Below, piece by piece: positions 1-9,805 of a DNA stretch of 64,000 bases (its first letter is position 1; every line of letters starts with the position of its first letter). A program made the position numbers and the translations under genes. Source of the stretch: Schistosoma haematobium (lineage: Eukaryota; Platyhelminthes; Trematoda; Strigeidida; Schistosomatidae); contig NC_067197.1 of NCBI RefSeq assembly GCF_000699445.3, positions 744,001 through 808,000 of the forward strand, read 5' to 3'. The notes beneath the pieces are model-generated. The model made no database searches. It was not told the origin of the DNA and worked only from the letters and a program-made list of their open reading frames with translations.

Positions 1-480
1 GTTAGATAATCAGAACTTTATACTGAGAGGGCTTTCAATGTCATAAACTTAAAGAAGAGTTTGTAATTGTCACTTATTAATGTTACTGAAAACTGTAACT
101 GATCTGCTTCTGTTCACTTATGTACATTCTAAATGGAATTAATTACATATTTGTAACATAACTAAGCTGTGTCTAGCATTGAAATCAATTAAGTATGTCA
201 TTTATAAAGTTATATCCATTAAAACAAGATGAATACATTTCTTTTACTTATCTTAAATTATAATGTCTTTTGATCAACTGTATATTTTCACATTATTTAC
301 CAAGTATATATATATGTACTAGTTGTTAGATCATGAATTTCGGGTTAATGGTTAGACACACATAGAAGACCTACATTAATTGCTACAATTGATTTAACAT
401 ACATCTATAAAATTGTTATTAGATGTTGAAATAATGAGATTCACTCGTTGACAACTCATTTTTAAAAGTCATTATGCGGT
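1..480. other. AT-rich sequence without recognised feature
   Basis: Probably part of an intron of the stomatin gene whose next exon begins at 858. No repeat family recurring elsewhere in the window and no coding signal was recognised. Confidence 0.4.
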
Positions 481-507
481 TTACAAATACAGTGGTCTTG
501 AGTGCTA

Positions 508-802
508 TTAGAGGTATGGTTGGGTCTCATGTTACGTATGCCTGAACACTGATTACCACAATGCGCAGTGCTGACTGGTGTCAGGGATGGTTGGAAGAAT
601 GTTAGGGGTGGCCAAACCAAAACGTAGTATCAGTGCTTGAAGTTACTAACTTCTAGTCTTAGCCATATTGGTAGATCCAGACTACTTAATTGGGGTCCAA
701 GCGACTATCGTAATCAATTATTGGAGACTCTTGGTGACATGGCTCAGAATCGGTCACGATGGTGTAGGTGAATGAGATTGAAATCGCTTCATTTGAACTA
801 TC
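508..802 (+). mobile_element. LINE-b 3' fragment (5'-truncated)
   Basis: Broken frames match the C-terminal tail of LINE-b (compare 55371-55700, minus strand): the 'RWLGHVLRMPEHRLP'-like motif, then the motif around 'GGQTKTWH', then a segment ending near 'DMAQNRSRW'. It is 5'-truncated, has lost its frame and ends just before the splice acceptor of the exon at 858. This C-terminal region lies beyond the reverse transcriptase of the element. Confidence 0.75.
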
Positions 803-857
803 TAATCTCTTAACACTAATCAGTAGTTTGAATTTCTCATTTCAATTTATTTAACAG

Positions 858-1061
858 GTACTTACTCGTGACTCTGTAACTGTTGCTGTAGATGCTGTTG
901 TTTATTATCGTATTTATAATCCAGTTGTTGCAATTACAAATGTTGAAGATGCTGATCGATCAACTCGTCTTCTTGCAGCAACTACTTTAAGAAATGTATT
1001 AGGTACAAAAAATTTATCTGAAATTTTATCCGAACGAGATACAATCTCTGGTATGATGCAA
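858..1061 (+). CDS. stomatin / band 7 protein, internal exon (PHB domain core)
   Basis: Stomatins are membrane-associated, oligomerising scaffold proteins of the SPFH/PHB superfamily. They act at the cytoplasmic face of the plasma membrane and often modulate ion channels, as vertebrate stomatin and nematode MEC-2 and UNC-1 do. This exon encodes 68 residues in phase 0, opening with VLTRDSVTVAVDAVVYYRIY and including TTLRNVLGTKNLSEILSERD, which is diagnostic of the stomatin PHB domain. It is bounded by an AG acceptor at 856-857 (polypyrimidine-rich before it) and a GTAAGT donor at 1062. The N-terminal hairpin membrane segment and the start codon must lie on exons left of the window. Whether this is the stomatin or the MEC-2-type paralogue cannot be decided from the part seen. 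Confidence 0.95.
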
Positions 1062-1404
1062 GTAAGTTTTATATGTATATTATTATTAAACGAATGTTAT
1101 TTAATGAAATATACCATAGAAGTAAATCTTTATGGATAGGCTAAATGATAGGGTTATAGATATAATGGTTGAATCCATATAAAGTAATTGGCAGTCTTCA
1201 ATTCCTTTATTTAATTCACTGTAGCTACTAAACTTAAAGTTTATAATCCAAATGGTTATGTATAAAAAATGATCAAATCCATATTAGTTTAGAGTTAAGT
1301 ATAAAGTGAATTGAATCAACTTCAACAGTGTAAAGTCTCATTGTAGATACATTTCAGTTTCATAGATCACAACTGACTATATATTTACAAAATAACTGTA
1401 TATC

Positions 1405-1607
1405 AGAAAGGGTTTTGTGGAGATTGTAGTTATTTCAATAGTTGAGATCATGAGATACTGGGTTGGAATACTGAGAAGTAAGGTCGTAGATGCCCACTGC
1501 TAAAGAGTCCCACAATAGGACGAAACGGCCATTCAGTGATTCCAGGTTTTCCATGATGGTCTAGCTTCAATTGACCCATGATCTCAATTATTGAAATAAC
1601 CGTATAT
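1405..1607 (+). repeat. SINE-B, fold-back copy in stomatin intron
   Basis: Sense SINE-B body with a hammerhead-like segment near 1494-1540 and the family 3' tail, preceded by an inverted copy of that tail (about 1405-1453). The core reads CTAAAGA instead of CTGAGGA, so the ribozyme is damaged. The tRNA-like head is missing. The short segments at 1391-1402 and 1596-1607 resemble each other and may be remnants of a target duplication. Confidence 0.7.
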
Positions 1608-1710
1608 ATTACGTAATAATATAAAGGGTTATAATACATACGGTCTACTAGAAATAAATACTATTGGTAGAAAAGAAAAAGGTTTAATGTAATTCTTTTA
1701 AAACAGTTTG

Positions 1711-1859
1711 TTTATAGGCAAAGGTGAATAGTGGCTAGCGGTGCAATCCAGGACTGACGTTTCGTCCTACATAGGACTTGTCAGCTGGATGTACTTGCAT
1801 CTCAGAGTTAATATTCACGCTTGGATTCCACTGCTAGTCACTATCCATCTTTGCTTATA
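1711..1859 (-). repeat. SINE-A (Sm-alpha-like), fold-back with damaged hammerhead
   Basis: The left part (1711-1810) is the antisense of the Sm-alpha-like unit, including GGACGAAAC and the tail motif ending in TTTGCTTA. The right part (about 1820-1859) is the same tail in sense, so the copy can fold back. On the minus strand the core reads CTGACAA where CTGANGA is required, and the copy is therefore predicted inactive. It lies in the intron between the exons at 858 and 2402. Confidence 0.8.
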
Positions 1860-1984
1860 ATGCCTGTGAATTAAGGCAATATCGAGGGAATCTGTACAGT
1901 ATGTACATATTTGCTACAAGTTTGTTCATTTCACTTTTTGTCTCACAATTTAGTAGGACCAATGCAATTTATCATCAGTTTTAC

Positions 1985-2305
1985 TAATTTCAGTAGTTCA
2001 GTTCATGAGTCAATTGAAGCTAGACCACCATGGAAAACCTGAAAGCACTGGACGGCCGTCTCGTCCTAGTATGGGACGCCTCAGCAGTGCTCATCCACAA
2101 TCCCGCTCCCCACGAGATTCGAACCTAGAACCTATCACTCTCGCGCCAGGCGCTTAACCAACCAAACCAATGAGCCGGCATCTAACTATGTTAATGTCTA
2201 ACTTCAACTAATCCACGAAATTGCACCACTGTCACTGCTGAGGAGTCCCATACTAGGATTTCAGCTATTGGAATTACTAAAATCTCCATAAAACTCCTCC
2301 TGATA
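1985..2305 (-). repeat. SINE-B, antisense copy with sense tail (fold-back)
   Basis: Minus strand carries head, A-box-like region, B-box-like GGTTCGAATCTC, hammerhead region and tail in order. The hammerhead has CTGAGGC and GAGA in place of CTGAGGA and GAAA, so it should not cleave. From about 2233 the sequence switches to sense SINE-B (hammerhead 5' half plus tail). It ends about 100 bp before the exon acceptor at 2401. Confidence 0.8.
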
Positions 2306-2401
2306 ATATAAGTTTTACGTTAACGTTTCTGATGGAAATCTTGCAAACTATTTTTGAATTATTGTTTGTCTTTCCTCTTTTTTTTATCTCATCTTTAATA
2401 G

Positions 2402-2457
2402 ACCATGTTGGATGAAGCTACAGATCCTTGGGGTGTGAAAGTTGAACGTGTTGAAGT
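2402..2457 (+). CDS. stomatin / band 7 protein, internal exon
   Basis: A 56-nt exon reading TMLDEATDPWGVKVERVE plus two bases of the next codon. It continues the PHB domain directly after the exon ending at 1061 (consensus DDATDAWGIKVERVEI in animal stomatins). The acceptor AG is at 2400-2401 after a pyrimidine-rich run and the donor GTAAGT is at 2458. The split codon is completed by the first base at 4165. Confidence 0.95.
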
Positions 2458-2589
2458 GTAAGTTAACTGAATTAACATTCATCCTGTTAATTTATTACTA
2501 AAGGAGGAGTTCATTGCTAATTACATAACAAATATTATGATTGAATATTCAGAATATTTTGTTTTATATTGTTTTATTTAATGTTCTTG

Positions 2590-3035
2590 TTATAACTTGT
2601 GGCCTAAGTGCCCTCCTAATGTATAACGTAATGATACCACCAATTAGAGAGCAGTGAATTATCGATCGAACCAAATGACGCATAAAACATGTACGAGTAG
2701 TCTGGAGTTCCTATTGGTCCTGCTTTCCGCCTAGCCCAGCCAGTTAAGCTCAGAACGCTAATCTCAGCCTCTGCAATATGAATCATGTATTTCAAATATA
2801 CTGGGTTTATATACCAAGCAAACAGACCCCATCGTACGAATAAAATAGGAAACAACATTTATACAAGATTTAGCCAAATGTGGCTGTGTATGTGTGAGGC
2901 AGTGACTAATAGACAGTGCATAATTCAAGAATGGTAAAACGTATAATCGTAGTTTATGAGTCGAAATAAAGCTTACAATTAGAGGAATATGAATATGCAT
3001 AGTTTAGTTACCTAATAATTATACAATAGAAATAT
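2590..3035 (+). repeat. Dispersed repeat I, long copy
   Basis: Unclassified repeat of about 440 bp, defined by close resemblance to 5495-5776 plus 6887-6985 and to 24290-24660 plus 24836-24886. Shared landmarks include a segment near CAGTTAAGCTCAGAACGCTA and an AT-rich end. No coding capacity was seen and orientation is arbitrary. Confidence 0.65.
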
Positions 3036-3296
3036 ACGTTTAGTATCAGTCCATAAATGGATCTAAATAAATAAACCAAATAATTTGTTTTCTTTCCGAC
3101 AAATGGGTTTCAAATGTACTACTTATTATTGATTTAAAATTATATCAAGCTTTTAATAATCCAAAGATTCTTCTATGAACAGTAAGATATGTATATAGTT
3201 CTCATATAATAAGTTATTATTTTGCATAAACATTATTTCAATCACACTGAATTACAACTGAGGTTTATAACACTGTCCTTAAATTCGGGTACAAGT

Positions 3297-3965
3297 TATG
3301 AATTCATATGATGAACTACACTGCAATGTCGTACACAGTGAACGCCATATAAATACATTCCAAGAGAAGATCAGTATCAGATCAGGCTATTTACTCTCAT
3401 CTTTTCTCTTTCTTCTAGTGATTAACTAGATTACGAAGACCCCATTTCAGGAAAGCATAAAATACAGTGGACAGCTTATATGTAATTAGATGATTTAGAC
3501 TTTGCAAATGATCTAGAATTTCTATCCTTAATACACCAACAAATACAGATGAAGATAATCAGTATGGCAGAAGCCTACTAGACAGCATCATCGATGAACA
3601 AGGATGATTTCATGCAAATGTAAATGCAAAGATTGTTCAGGTATCTTTTAACAGTTGTTTACATAAGACACTTCATATCCGTAGGCGAGACATCATCAGC
3701 AACAACCTAGTGTAGGAGAGAACAAACCAGCTTCTATCTGCATGTGGAATTAGAAAAGGACGCTGCAATGATATAGGACTATCATTAAACTGCAACATGA
3801 GATGAGTCCTAAATTGGATTCCTCAATGCGAAAGGAAAACAGACGGAACATCAAACACATGGTGTCATGAGAATAAATTGTAGTTTTGTAGAACTGGAAA
3901 GAAGAGTTGATTAGCAAATTGTAATCGTTGCACCATGCAACAAAAGGAACAACAGGTGTATGTGT
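3297..3965 (+). mobile_element. RTE-a fossil fragment in stomatin intron
   Basis: Heavily decayed sense copy of the RTE-a 3' half. Recognisable pieces are the segment after the reverse transcriptase (LDDLDFANDL-like at about 3485-3520) and the later ORF region around TGGGAGAGAACAAACCAGCTTC. Many stops and indels make it one of the oldest copies here. Confidence 0.7.
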
Positions 3966-4164
3966 GTAAATAGATGAACTAACTTAATGGTATACTGATG
4001 GCTTAATGTAATAATTTTTATATTACTTATTATTTATCGGCAAGTAATATGTAAGCATAAAAATGTATAATCTAGAATATGGTTTATTTCATTTTTTATT
4101 ACTGTTTATATATTCATAAATGAATTACTGTACAAATACTAATTATTCTATCTTTTTCTATTAG

Positions 4165-4243
4165 TAAAGATGTACGTCTTCCTGTTCAATTACAACGTGC
4201 CATGGCAGCAGAAGCTGAAGCTGCTAGAGAAGCTCGAGCTAAG
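4165..4243 (+). CDS. stomatin / band 7 protein, internal exon
   Basis: A 79-nt exon. Its first T completes a valine codon begun at 2456-2457. The rest reads KDVRLPVQLQRAMAAEAEAA then REARAK, which is nearly identical to the conserved end of the PHB domain and the start of the coiled coil in animal stomatins. The acceptor AG is at 4163-4164 and the donor GTTAGT at 4244. The exon ends in phase 0. Confidence 0.95.
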
Positions 4244-5490
4244 GTTAGTAAAATATATTTTCAGGGTTACTGATCTCGGGATATTGATTAAAATAATTAT
4301 TATCTTAATATTACTCTATTATTAATAAATCGAAATAGGTATCAAGTTCAAGTTTATTTACTCATTAATTGAAGTGATATAGAGTATTTGTCAATTGTTG
4401 GTATTGTTTGAGTTACTTAAGTTACATGAGACTGAATTTTTCGGTTTCGTTAGTGTTACGTTCGCTAGTTGATTAACGCAGAATAAGGGGTTACAATTAC
4501 GACACTCGAATGTTAGAACTACACTGTTACAAATCAGAAGACAGAAGAAAAGTTGGAGAATTGTTTACTTGGTAAGAATGAAAATCTACAGGAAAACACT
4601 GGTATTTCTAGATATTAACATTATATTTCGGTCAATCCACTAAGAGACATATTGTCCTACTGACTAATAGTATCCTGCCATGTTGATATCCTAGAAAGCC
4701 CCATCATCCTCTGATTAGCTGTAACTTTTCGGTTCCTTTAGAGCCTCTGAAGACTCTGTTTTAGTTCTTGGAAGTCGACTCAACAGTCAGGTAAAATGTT
4801 TAGAAAACAATCCCGTTTGTTCGAACTTCCCAAATACTTATCTTTTTATAAAACATTTTACTAGTATTCAAAGATAATTTATACCATAAGCTGAATCAAA
4901 GTGACTTCGTATTTGACTTTATCATTGTATAAAACATTCTAAACATTGATACTTCTTGATACAACTATTCAAACTAAATGTAACTCTACAATCGATTTAA
5001 CAAAGAATGAATGAGAAAAAAAAGTTATTTTTCATTGTTTGATTAACAATAATGAAATAAAATTGACTTATCTCTTTTTATTTCTTTCCTTTTTTGTTCA
5101 TTGCATTATGTTGTTCATCTAGTTTGATGGTATTCTTCTCTTTTGTTTTCTTTTTGGGTTCCTTTATTCCTTTTTTTCTATTTTTTTTTTTGCGTTTGAT
5201 TTATCAAAATCATATTAAATGATCATTATTGATCATCAATTCTGGTTATTGATTTGTGATAGACTTTCTTGGAGAAAAGAAAGTTTTATATTTATGAAAC
5301 TTATTTTATGTAGTTGCTAACATGGCAACCATTAACTTTAATTGATGAATTATTAATAATAATAATTGATTTATTATTAATAATTTTGTTGTGACTTTAA
5401 GTCAAGTTAGTTACCATGTGATTTATTCACTAATTGGAATAAAATTTATTCAATCTTAGTACTGTGTTAAATCAATGATGTTCGATTGAT
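4244..5490. other. Intron sequence without recognised feature
   Basis: AT-rich, with T-rich runs around 5080-5200. No repeat family recurring in the window and no coding signal was recognised. Confidence 0.4.
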
Positions 5491-5494
5491 ATGA

Positions 5495-6985
5495 ACAGCT
5501 TAGTTTCCTTACTGGTCTTTTGATCGCTTAGCCCATCCAGCTGAGTTCAGAATGCTAATAACAGCTTCTCAATATGTGAATCATTTATTTTGGACATACT
5601 TAGTTTATACACAAGCTAAACAGACTGTATCATACTATGAAATAAGAAATAAGATCTAAACAAGATCCAGCACAAATGTGAGTGTGAACATGGGAGACTG
5701 AAAATAATAAACTGAGCATAACTTAAGCATAGTAAATTGTATAATAATAATAATAATAATAATAATCTATAGGTCATTGATAATGAAAAGGTATTTTACA
5801 GTGTAGATGGGAGAATATTATAGAAACTTCTTCGACACTATGGATTTCATGAAAAGACTGTCAACATTATCCGGAACTCATACGACGGACTACAGTGCAA
5901 AGTCGCGCATAGAGGTCAGCTGACAGATGCATTCCAAGTAAAGACCGGAGTCAGAAAACACTGTATACTCCCTCCCTTCCTCTTTCTTCTGGTGGTCGAC
6001 TGGATTATGAAGAACTCAACATCTGAGGGAAAACACAGCATACAATGGACAGCTCAGAACAAATTTGACGATTTCGGCTTCGCAGATCACCTAGACCTCC
6101 TATCGCATACACACGAACTAATGCAGATAAAGACAACCAGTGTAGCAGCAGTCTATGCATCAGTAGGCCGCAACATACACAACGGGAAAACCAACGTCCT
6201 CAAATACAACACGGAGAACACCAACCACAACACACTTGATGACGAAAGTCTGGAATATGTAGAATCAATCACATAACTAGGAAGCATCGTCGATGGACAA
6301 GGATCATCAGATACAGACGTAAATAAAAGGATTAGTAAAGCAAGGACCACATTCTTACAATTGAACAACATATGGAATTCAAAACAACTATCTGTCAACC
6401 AATATCAGTGTGAGAATCTTCAATATGAACATCATGATAGTTAGTTCTACTGTACGGAGCTGAGACTTGCAGAACAACTACAACCACCATCAAGAAGGTA
6501 CAAGTATTTATAAATAGCTGTCTATGCTAGATACTCAACATTCATTCACCGGATACCATCATCAACAACCAACTGTGGGAGAGAAGAAACCATCTTCTAG
6601 CTGAAGAGGAAATTAGGAAAAGACGATGGAAATGAATAGGCAACACATTGAGGAAATCACCAAACTGTATCACGAGGCAAGTGCTAACTTGGAATGGTCA
6701 AGGGAAGTGGAAAAGAGGAAAGCTAAATAACACATTATGTTGAGAAATAGAATCAGATATGAAAAGGATGAATAACAAGTTGAAAGAACTGGAAAGAATT
6801 GTCAAAGACAGGGATGTATGGAGAATGCTGATGGTTGGCCTATGCTCCTTCACGAAGAGTAACAGGCGTAAGTAAGTCAGTAAGTAATAGGTCAAAATGA
6901 AACTTATAATAAGAGGAATATGGGTATACACAATGTAATTACTGTATAGTGATATCATAAGAATATATAGATAATAATAATCCAA
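5495..6985 (+). repeat. Dispersed repeat I split by an RTE-a insertion
   Basis: Repeat I sequence runs from 5495 to about 5776 and resumes at 6887, where it matches the AAACTTATAATAAGAGGAA segment of the other copies. The interruption is exactly the RTE-a copy at 5777-6886. This is therefore a nested insertion in which repeat I is the older layer. An (AAT)n run at 5741-5766 lies just before the break. Confidence 0.7.
5777..6886 (+). mobile_element. RTE-a, 5'-truncated insertion
   Basis: Sense copy starting at the reverse transcriptase palm (a degraded YEKAFDSVD region) and running to the (GTAA)n-type 3' end. Residues from 5992 read VDWIMKNSTSEGKHSIQWTA and then FADH, where active relatives have FADD, followed by a stop at 6274-6276. 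The sequence ATAGGTCA occurs at 5769-5776 and again at 6887-6894, a likely 8-bp target-site duplication. It lies in the last intron of the stomatin gene. Its closest relative in the window is the opposite-strand copy at 9806-10752. Confidence 0.85.
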
Positions 6986-7248
6986 TAATAGGTCTAAGAA
7001 TTTACTCGTAATTTATTCTTCACTAGAATCTAAGAAATTTCATGTTAATTTATTCTTATTTATTTACTGAATTGGTTTAGTTTTATTAGAAGAAATAAGG
7101 AGAAAATATATTTGTTCCATTGTATCTGTATCTTATTCTTTCATTAGTTTATGAATCATTCTGACATTCTACATCTTGTTTCATTTGATCTTCTTAATAC
7201 GTTTAATTCCTTTATTTTTTTTTTGTTTACTTTTCAATACTAATAAAG

Positions 7249-7641
7249 GTTATTGCTGCTGAAGGTGAATGGAAAGCATCACGTGCATTGAAAGAAGCTG
7301 CAGATGTTATTACAGAATCACCATTTGCTGTTCAATTAAGATATCTTCAAACATTAAGTACTATATCAGCTGAAAAAAATTCTACTATTATATTTCCATT
7401 ACCAGTTGATTTAGTGACACATTTTATGCATAATAATCATGGATCAAATAATACTGTCAATAATAATAATAGTCAAAATAAAACAAAAATTACACCTCCA
7501 CCTCGTCTAAATATTGGAACTAGTTCAACCACTTCAGGTGGAATCATGACAGTAGTACCATCATTAAATGAATTCACATCATCAACCGTTAAAGATCAAT
7601 CAGTTATTGATAACAATAATAATAATCAATTCAATGTTTAA
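7249..7641 (+). CDS. stomatin / band 7 protein, terminal exon
   Basis: Phase-0 exon of 130 codons ending in TAA (7639-7641), with acceptor AG at 7247-7248. It begins [20 protein letters not shown], followed by [20 protein letters not shown] and [16 protein letters not shown]. This is the conserved stomatin C-terminal region, including the oligomerisation segment and the FPLP motif. After about residue 65 the protein leaves the family consensus and becomes a low-complexity Asn/Ser/Thr-rich tail of about 60 residues, longer than the short tail of vertebrate stomatin. Together the four exons give 243 C-terminal residues. The exon lies between two oppositely oriented RTE-a copies (5777-6886 and 9806-10752). 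Confidence 0.95.
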   Translation, partial: VIAAEGEWKASRALKEAADVITESPFAVQLRYLQTLSTISAEKNSTIIFPLPVDLVTHFMHNNHGSNNTVNNNNSQNKTKITPPPRLNIGTSSTTSGGIMTVVPSLNEFTSSTVKDQSVIDNNNNNQFNV

Positions 7642-8600
7642 ATAGTCAACTGATTATCATGATTAGATGGATAAATGTCAACTTGAATTGTATACAATAC
7701 ACTTGATATATAGATCTCTATCTATATCCATAGACATATATAGATATCTATCTATCTATGCATATGCATTTACAAGGTGTAATCAATCAATCAATCAGGA
7801 AATCAGCTGATTACAGCATTTACTTGACTTTTTTTTAAATGTCAATTTTACTTTTATTTTGAATTCTTTAATGTTTACTGAATTTGTATGTGTTAACAAG
7901 TGATATTTGTGAATATCCTTCACATACATAAAAAAAAATCTAACCAACTAGTATCCATGTAAGTTTAACTAAAAAAATTTAAAAAAAAAAAGAACCTTCA
8001 GTATATTTTCTCATTTATCTGTTTGTAATATCCATGTTAAACTATTCAACTTGAATCAATTTCATTGATCTGGATCATTATCATCATCATCATCATCGTG
8101 TTCGTTTATCAGATCATCTTTATCTTCTTTCATTTCATGTTAATCACTACATCAACAACATATTGTTCTCATATCTATATATGTCTACATTTTGGCATTT
8201 CATTCTAGTTATTATAAATCGATCTTTATTCATAATTAATCTGTATGGATACTATTCTTTTGATTCAATTTATACTATCAACAATGAATGTTTATGTACA
8301 TAATTTATATTAGACTATCATCATCATCATCATTATCATAATCATCATCCATGAAATGATCACTTGAAGATCTTCCATAATGATTATTTATTATTTTTTC
8401 TTTCTTTCTTTCTTTTTATTTAACACATAATTCAAGCATTTCTCATTCATAGATCATTGATAAATTGATATATATCTATATATATCTATATATATATATT
8501 GATTTTATTGATTATTAGGTGATAAATATTGATCTATTATATAACACTAATCAATAAATAATGATTTATATTTTGTGAATAAATTAACTTTCTCTTTCTT
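7642..8600 (+). other. Probable 3' UTR of the stomatin gene
   Basis: AT-rich, with no recognised interspersed repeat. It holds simple repeats such as CATCATCAT runs near 8080 and 8310, and TATATC runs near 8470. Candidate AATAAA polyadenylation signals lie at 8553-8558 and 8578-8583. The transcript end cannot be fixed without RNA data. Confidence 0.45.
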
Positions 8601-8738
8601 TTTTTTTTCTTTTTCTAATCATTACAATCACTTCATAAATGATGAGTTTCCAATTATATAATGGAATAGTTCTAATGGTCTAATGATTATTCTCTTTAAG
8701 GTTAACAATTCGAATCTCCCAAATATTCAATCATCATT

Positions 8739-8741
<3 letters not shown>

Positions 8742-8790
<49 letters not shown>
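8742..8790. repeat. (AT)n microsatellite
   Basis: About 24 uninterrupted AT units downstream of the stomatin gene. Confidence 0.95.
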
Positions 8791-8792
<2 letters not shown>

Positions 8793-8879
8793 AATTATTC
8801 AAGTAAATTCTATTCAACTATTGATCAATCATGTTTATTAATCAACTGATCCCCTTTTTTGCATATGTATGTGTATGTG

Positions 8880-8999
8880 TGAGTGTGTGAGTGAGTGAGT
8901 GAGTGAGTGTGAATAACATTGAAATCATTATCACTTCATATTACAATTATTTACATGTAATTAAAACAAGATTTATCTCTCTGTCTCTCTCTCTCTCTC
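8880..8999. repeat. (GAGT)n and (CT)n microsatellites
   Basis: A short GAGT/GTGA array at about 8880-8908 and a CT-rich array at about 8977-8999. Confidence 0.85.
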
Positions 9000-9104
9000 C
9001 CTATATATATATTTAACATCACGTAACAATGTTGTTTGTAACTGATTATCTTAGTAATTTGATTTCAAATATATTAATTGAATTCCTCTTATTTTCGATT
9101 TAGT

Positions 9105-9425
9105 GGTTGTGGAGATTGTTACGTTTTTTTTGATTGAGATGATGAACCGATGAATGTTAGACCACCATTGAAAACCTGGAATCACTGGACGGCCATTTCG
9201 TTCTATCGTGGGACTTCTCAGCAGTGCGCACCCACGATCCTGCTCTCGGGATTCCAACCCAGGGTCCTCAGTCTCGCGCGCGAACGCTGAACCTACTGGC
9301 TCACTGAGCCGGCATCCAATGGTGTTAATGTCTAACCTCAAACAATCCACCAAGTTGCGTGACCACCTTCCATTACACTGGGGTAGACACCTGTTTCTAC
9401 TCGACACGGATTAGCTCTTATTTCG
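9105..9425 (-). repeat. SINE-B, nearly full-length antisense copy
   Basis: Minus strand reads the long head variant (ending at the CACGGATTAGCT side near 9410), the A-box-like GGCTCAGTGAGCCAGTAGG region, a B-box-like segment, the hammerhead region and the tail. The hammerhead has CTGAGAA in place of CTGAGGA (core G8 changed to A), so self-cleavage is unlikely. Confidence 0.8.
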
Positions 9426-9498
9426 TTTATTTATATTCTAATACTTAGATTATTGAATATTAAACAATTATCAGAATGTGTTTTTGGAGATTTTTAGA

Positions 9499-9687
9499 AA
9501 TTTTCACAGATTGAACTCATGAGTCAGTTGAAGCCAGTAGGTCCTGGGTTCGAGCCCCAAGTGGTGCGGGGTCGTGGACGCGCACTGCTGAGGAGTCCCA
9601 TACTAGGACGAAACGGCCGTCCAGTGCTTCCAGGTTTTCAATGGTGGTCTAGATTCAACTGACTCATGAGTTCAATCTGTGAAAATT
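9499..9687 (+). repeat. SINE-B, fold-back copy with intact hammerhead core
   Basis: Sense SINE-B from the B box (GGTCCTGGGTTCGAGCCCC) to the tail, flanked by a perfect 34-bp inverted repeat (9499-9532 and 9654-9687). The left arm is an inverted copy of the 3' tail. The A box is absent, so the internal pol III promoter is incomplete. The hammerhead is annotated separately. Confidence 0.85.
9582..9627 (+). ncRNA. Hammerhead ribozyme, SINE-B type, all core positions present
   Basis: Stem I GCACTG (9582-9587) pairs with CAGTGC (9622-9627), 6 bp. The core is CTGAGGA (9588-9594), where position 7 may be any base. Stem II is GTCC (9595-9598) with GGAC (9606-9609). GAAA is at 9610-9613. Stem III is the loopless palindrome ACGGCCGT (9613-9620). 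The cleavage triplet GTC ends at 9621. Every invariant base of the hammerhead core is present. The 4-bp stem III without a loop is like the minimal stem III of the Sm-alpha ribozyme, which acts best as a dimer. Activity is inferred, not shown. Confidence 0.75.
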
Positions 9688-9805
9688 AAACAATTAGTTC
9701 CCCTTTATGTAGTTCAATAAAGCCAAAATATATATTGATATAGAATAATATGAATTCCTTATGTTGTCATGGTTTCTTCATTATCAGCTGATTACAACCA
9801 TTGAT

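Noticed and set aside
6153..6398. Open frame with cysteine/leucine-rich product, found identically at 10276-10521 and similarly at 28616-28927 and 33841-34191
   Set aside because: Antisense shadow of the RTE-a ORF. Its repetition follows the retrotransposon copies and does not indicate a gene family.
7740..8800. CRISPR-like or satellite array because of the many short repeats
   Set aside because: These are simple AT-rich microsatellites without regular spacers, in a eukaryotic 3' UTR and flank.
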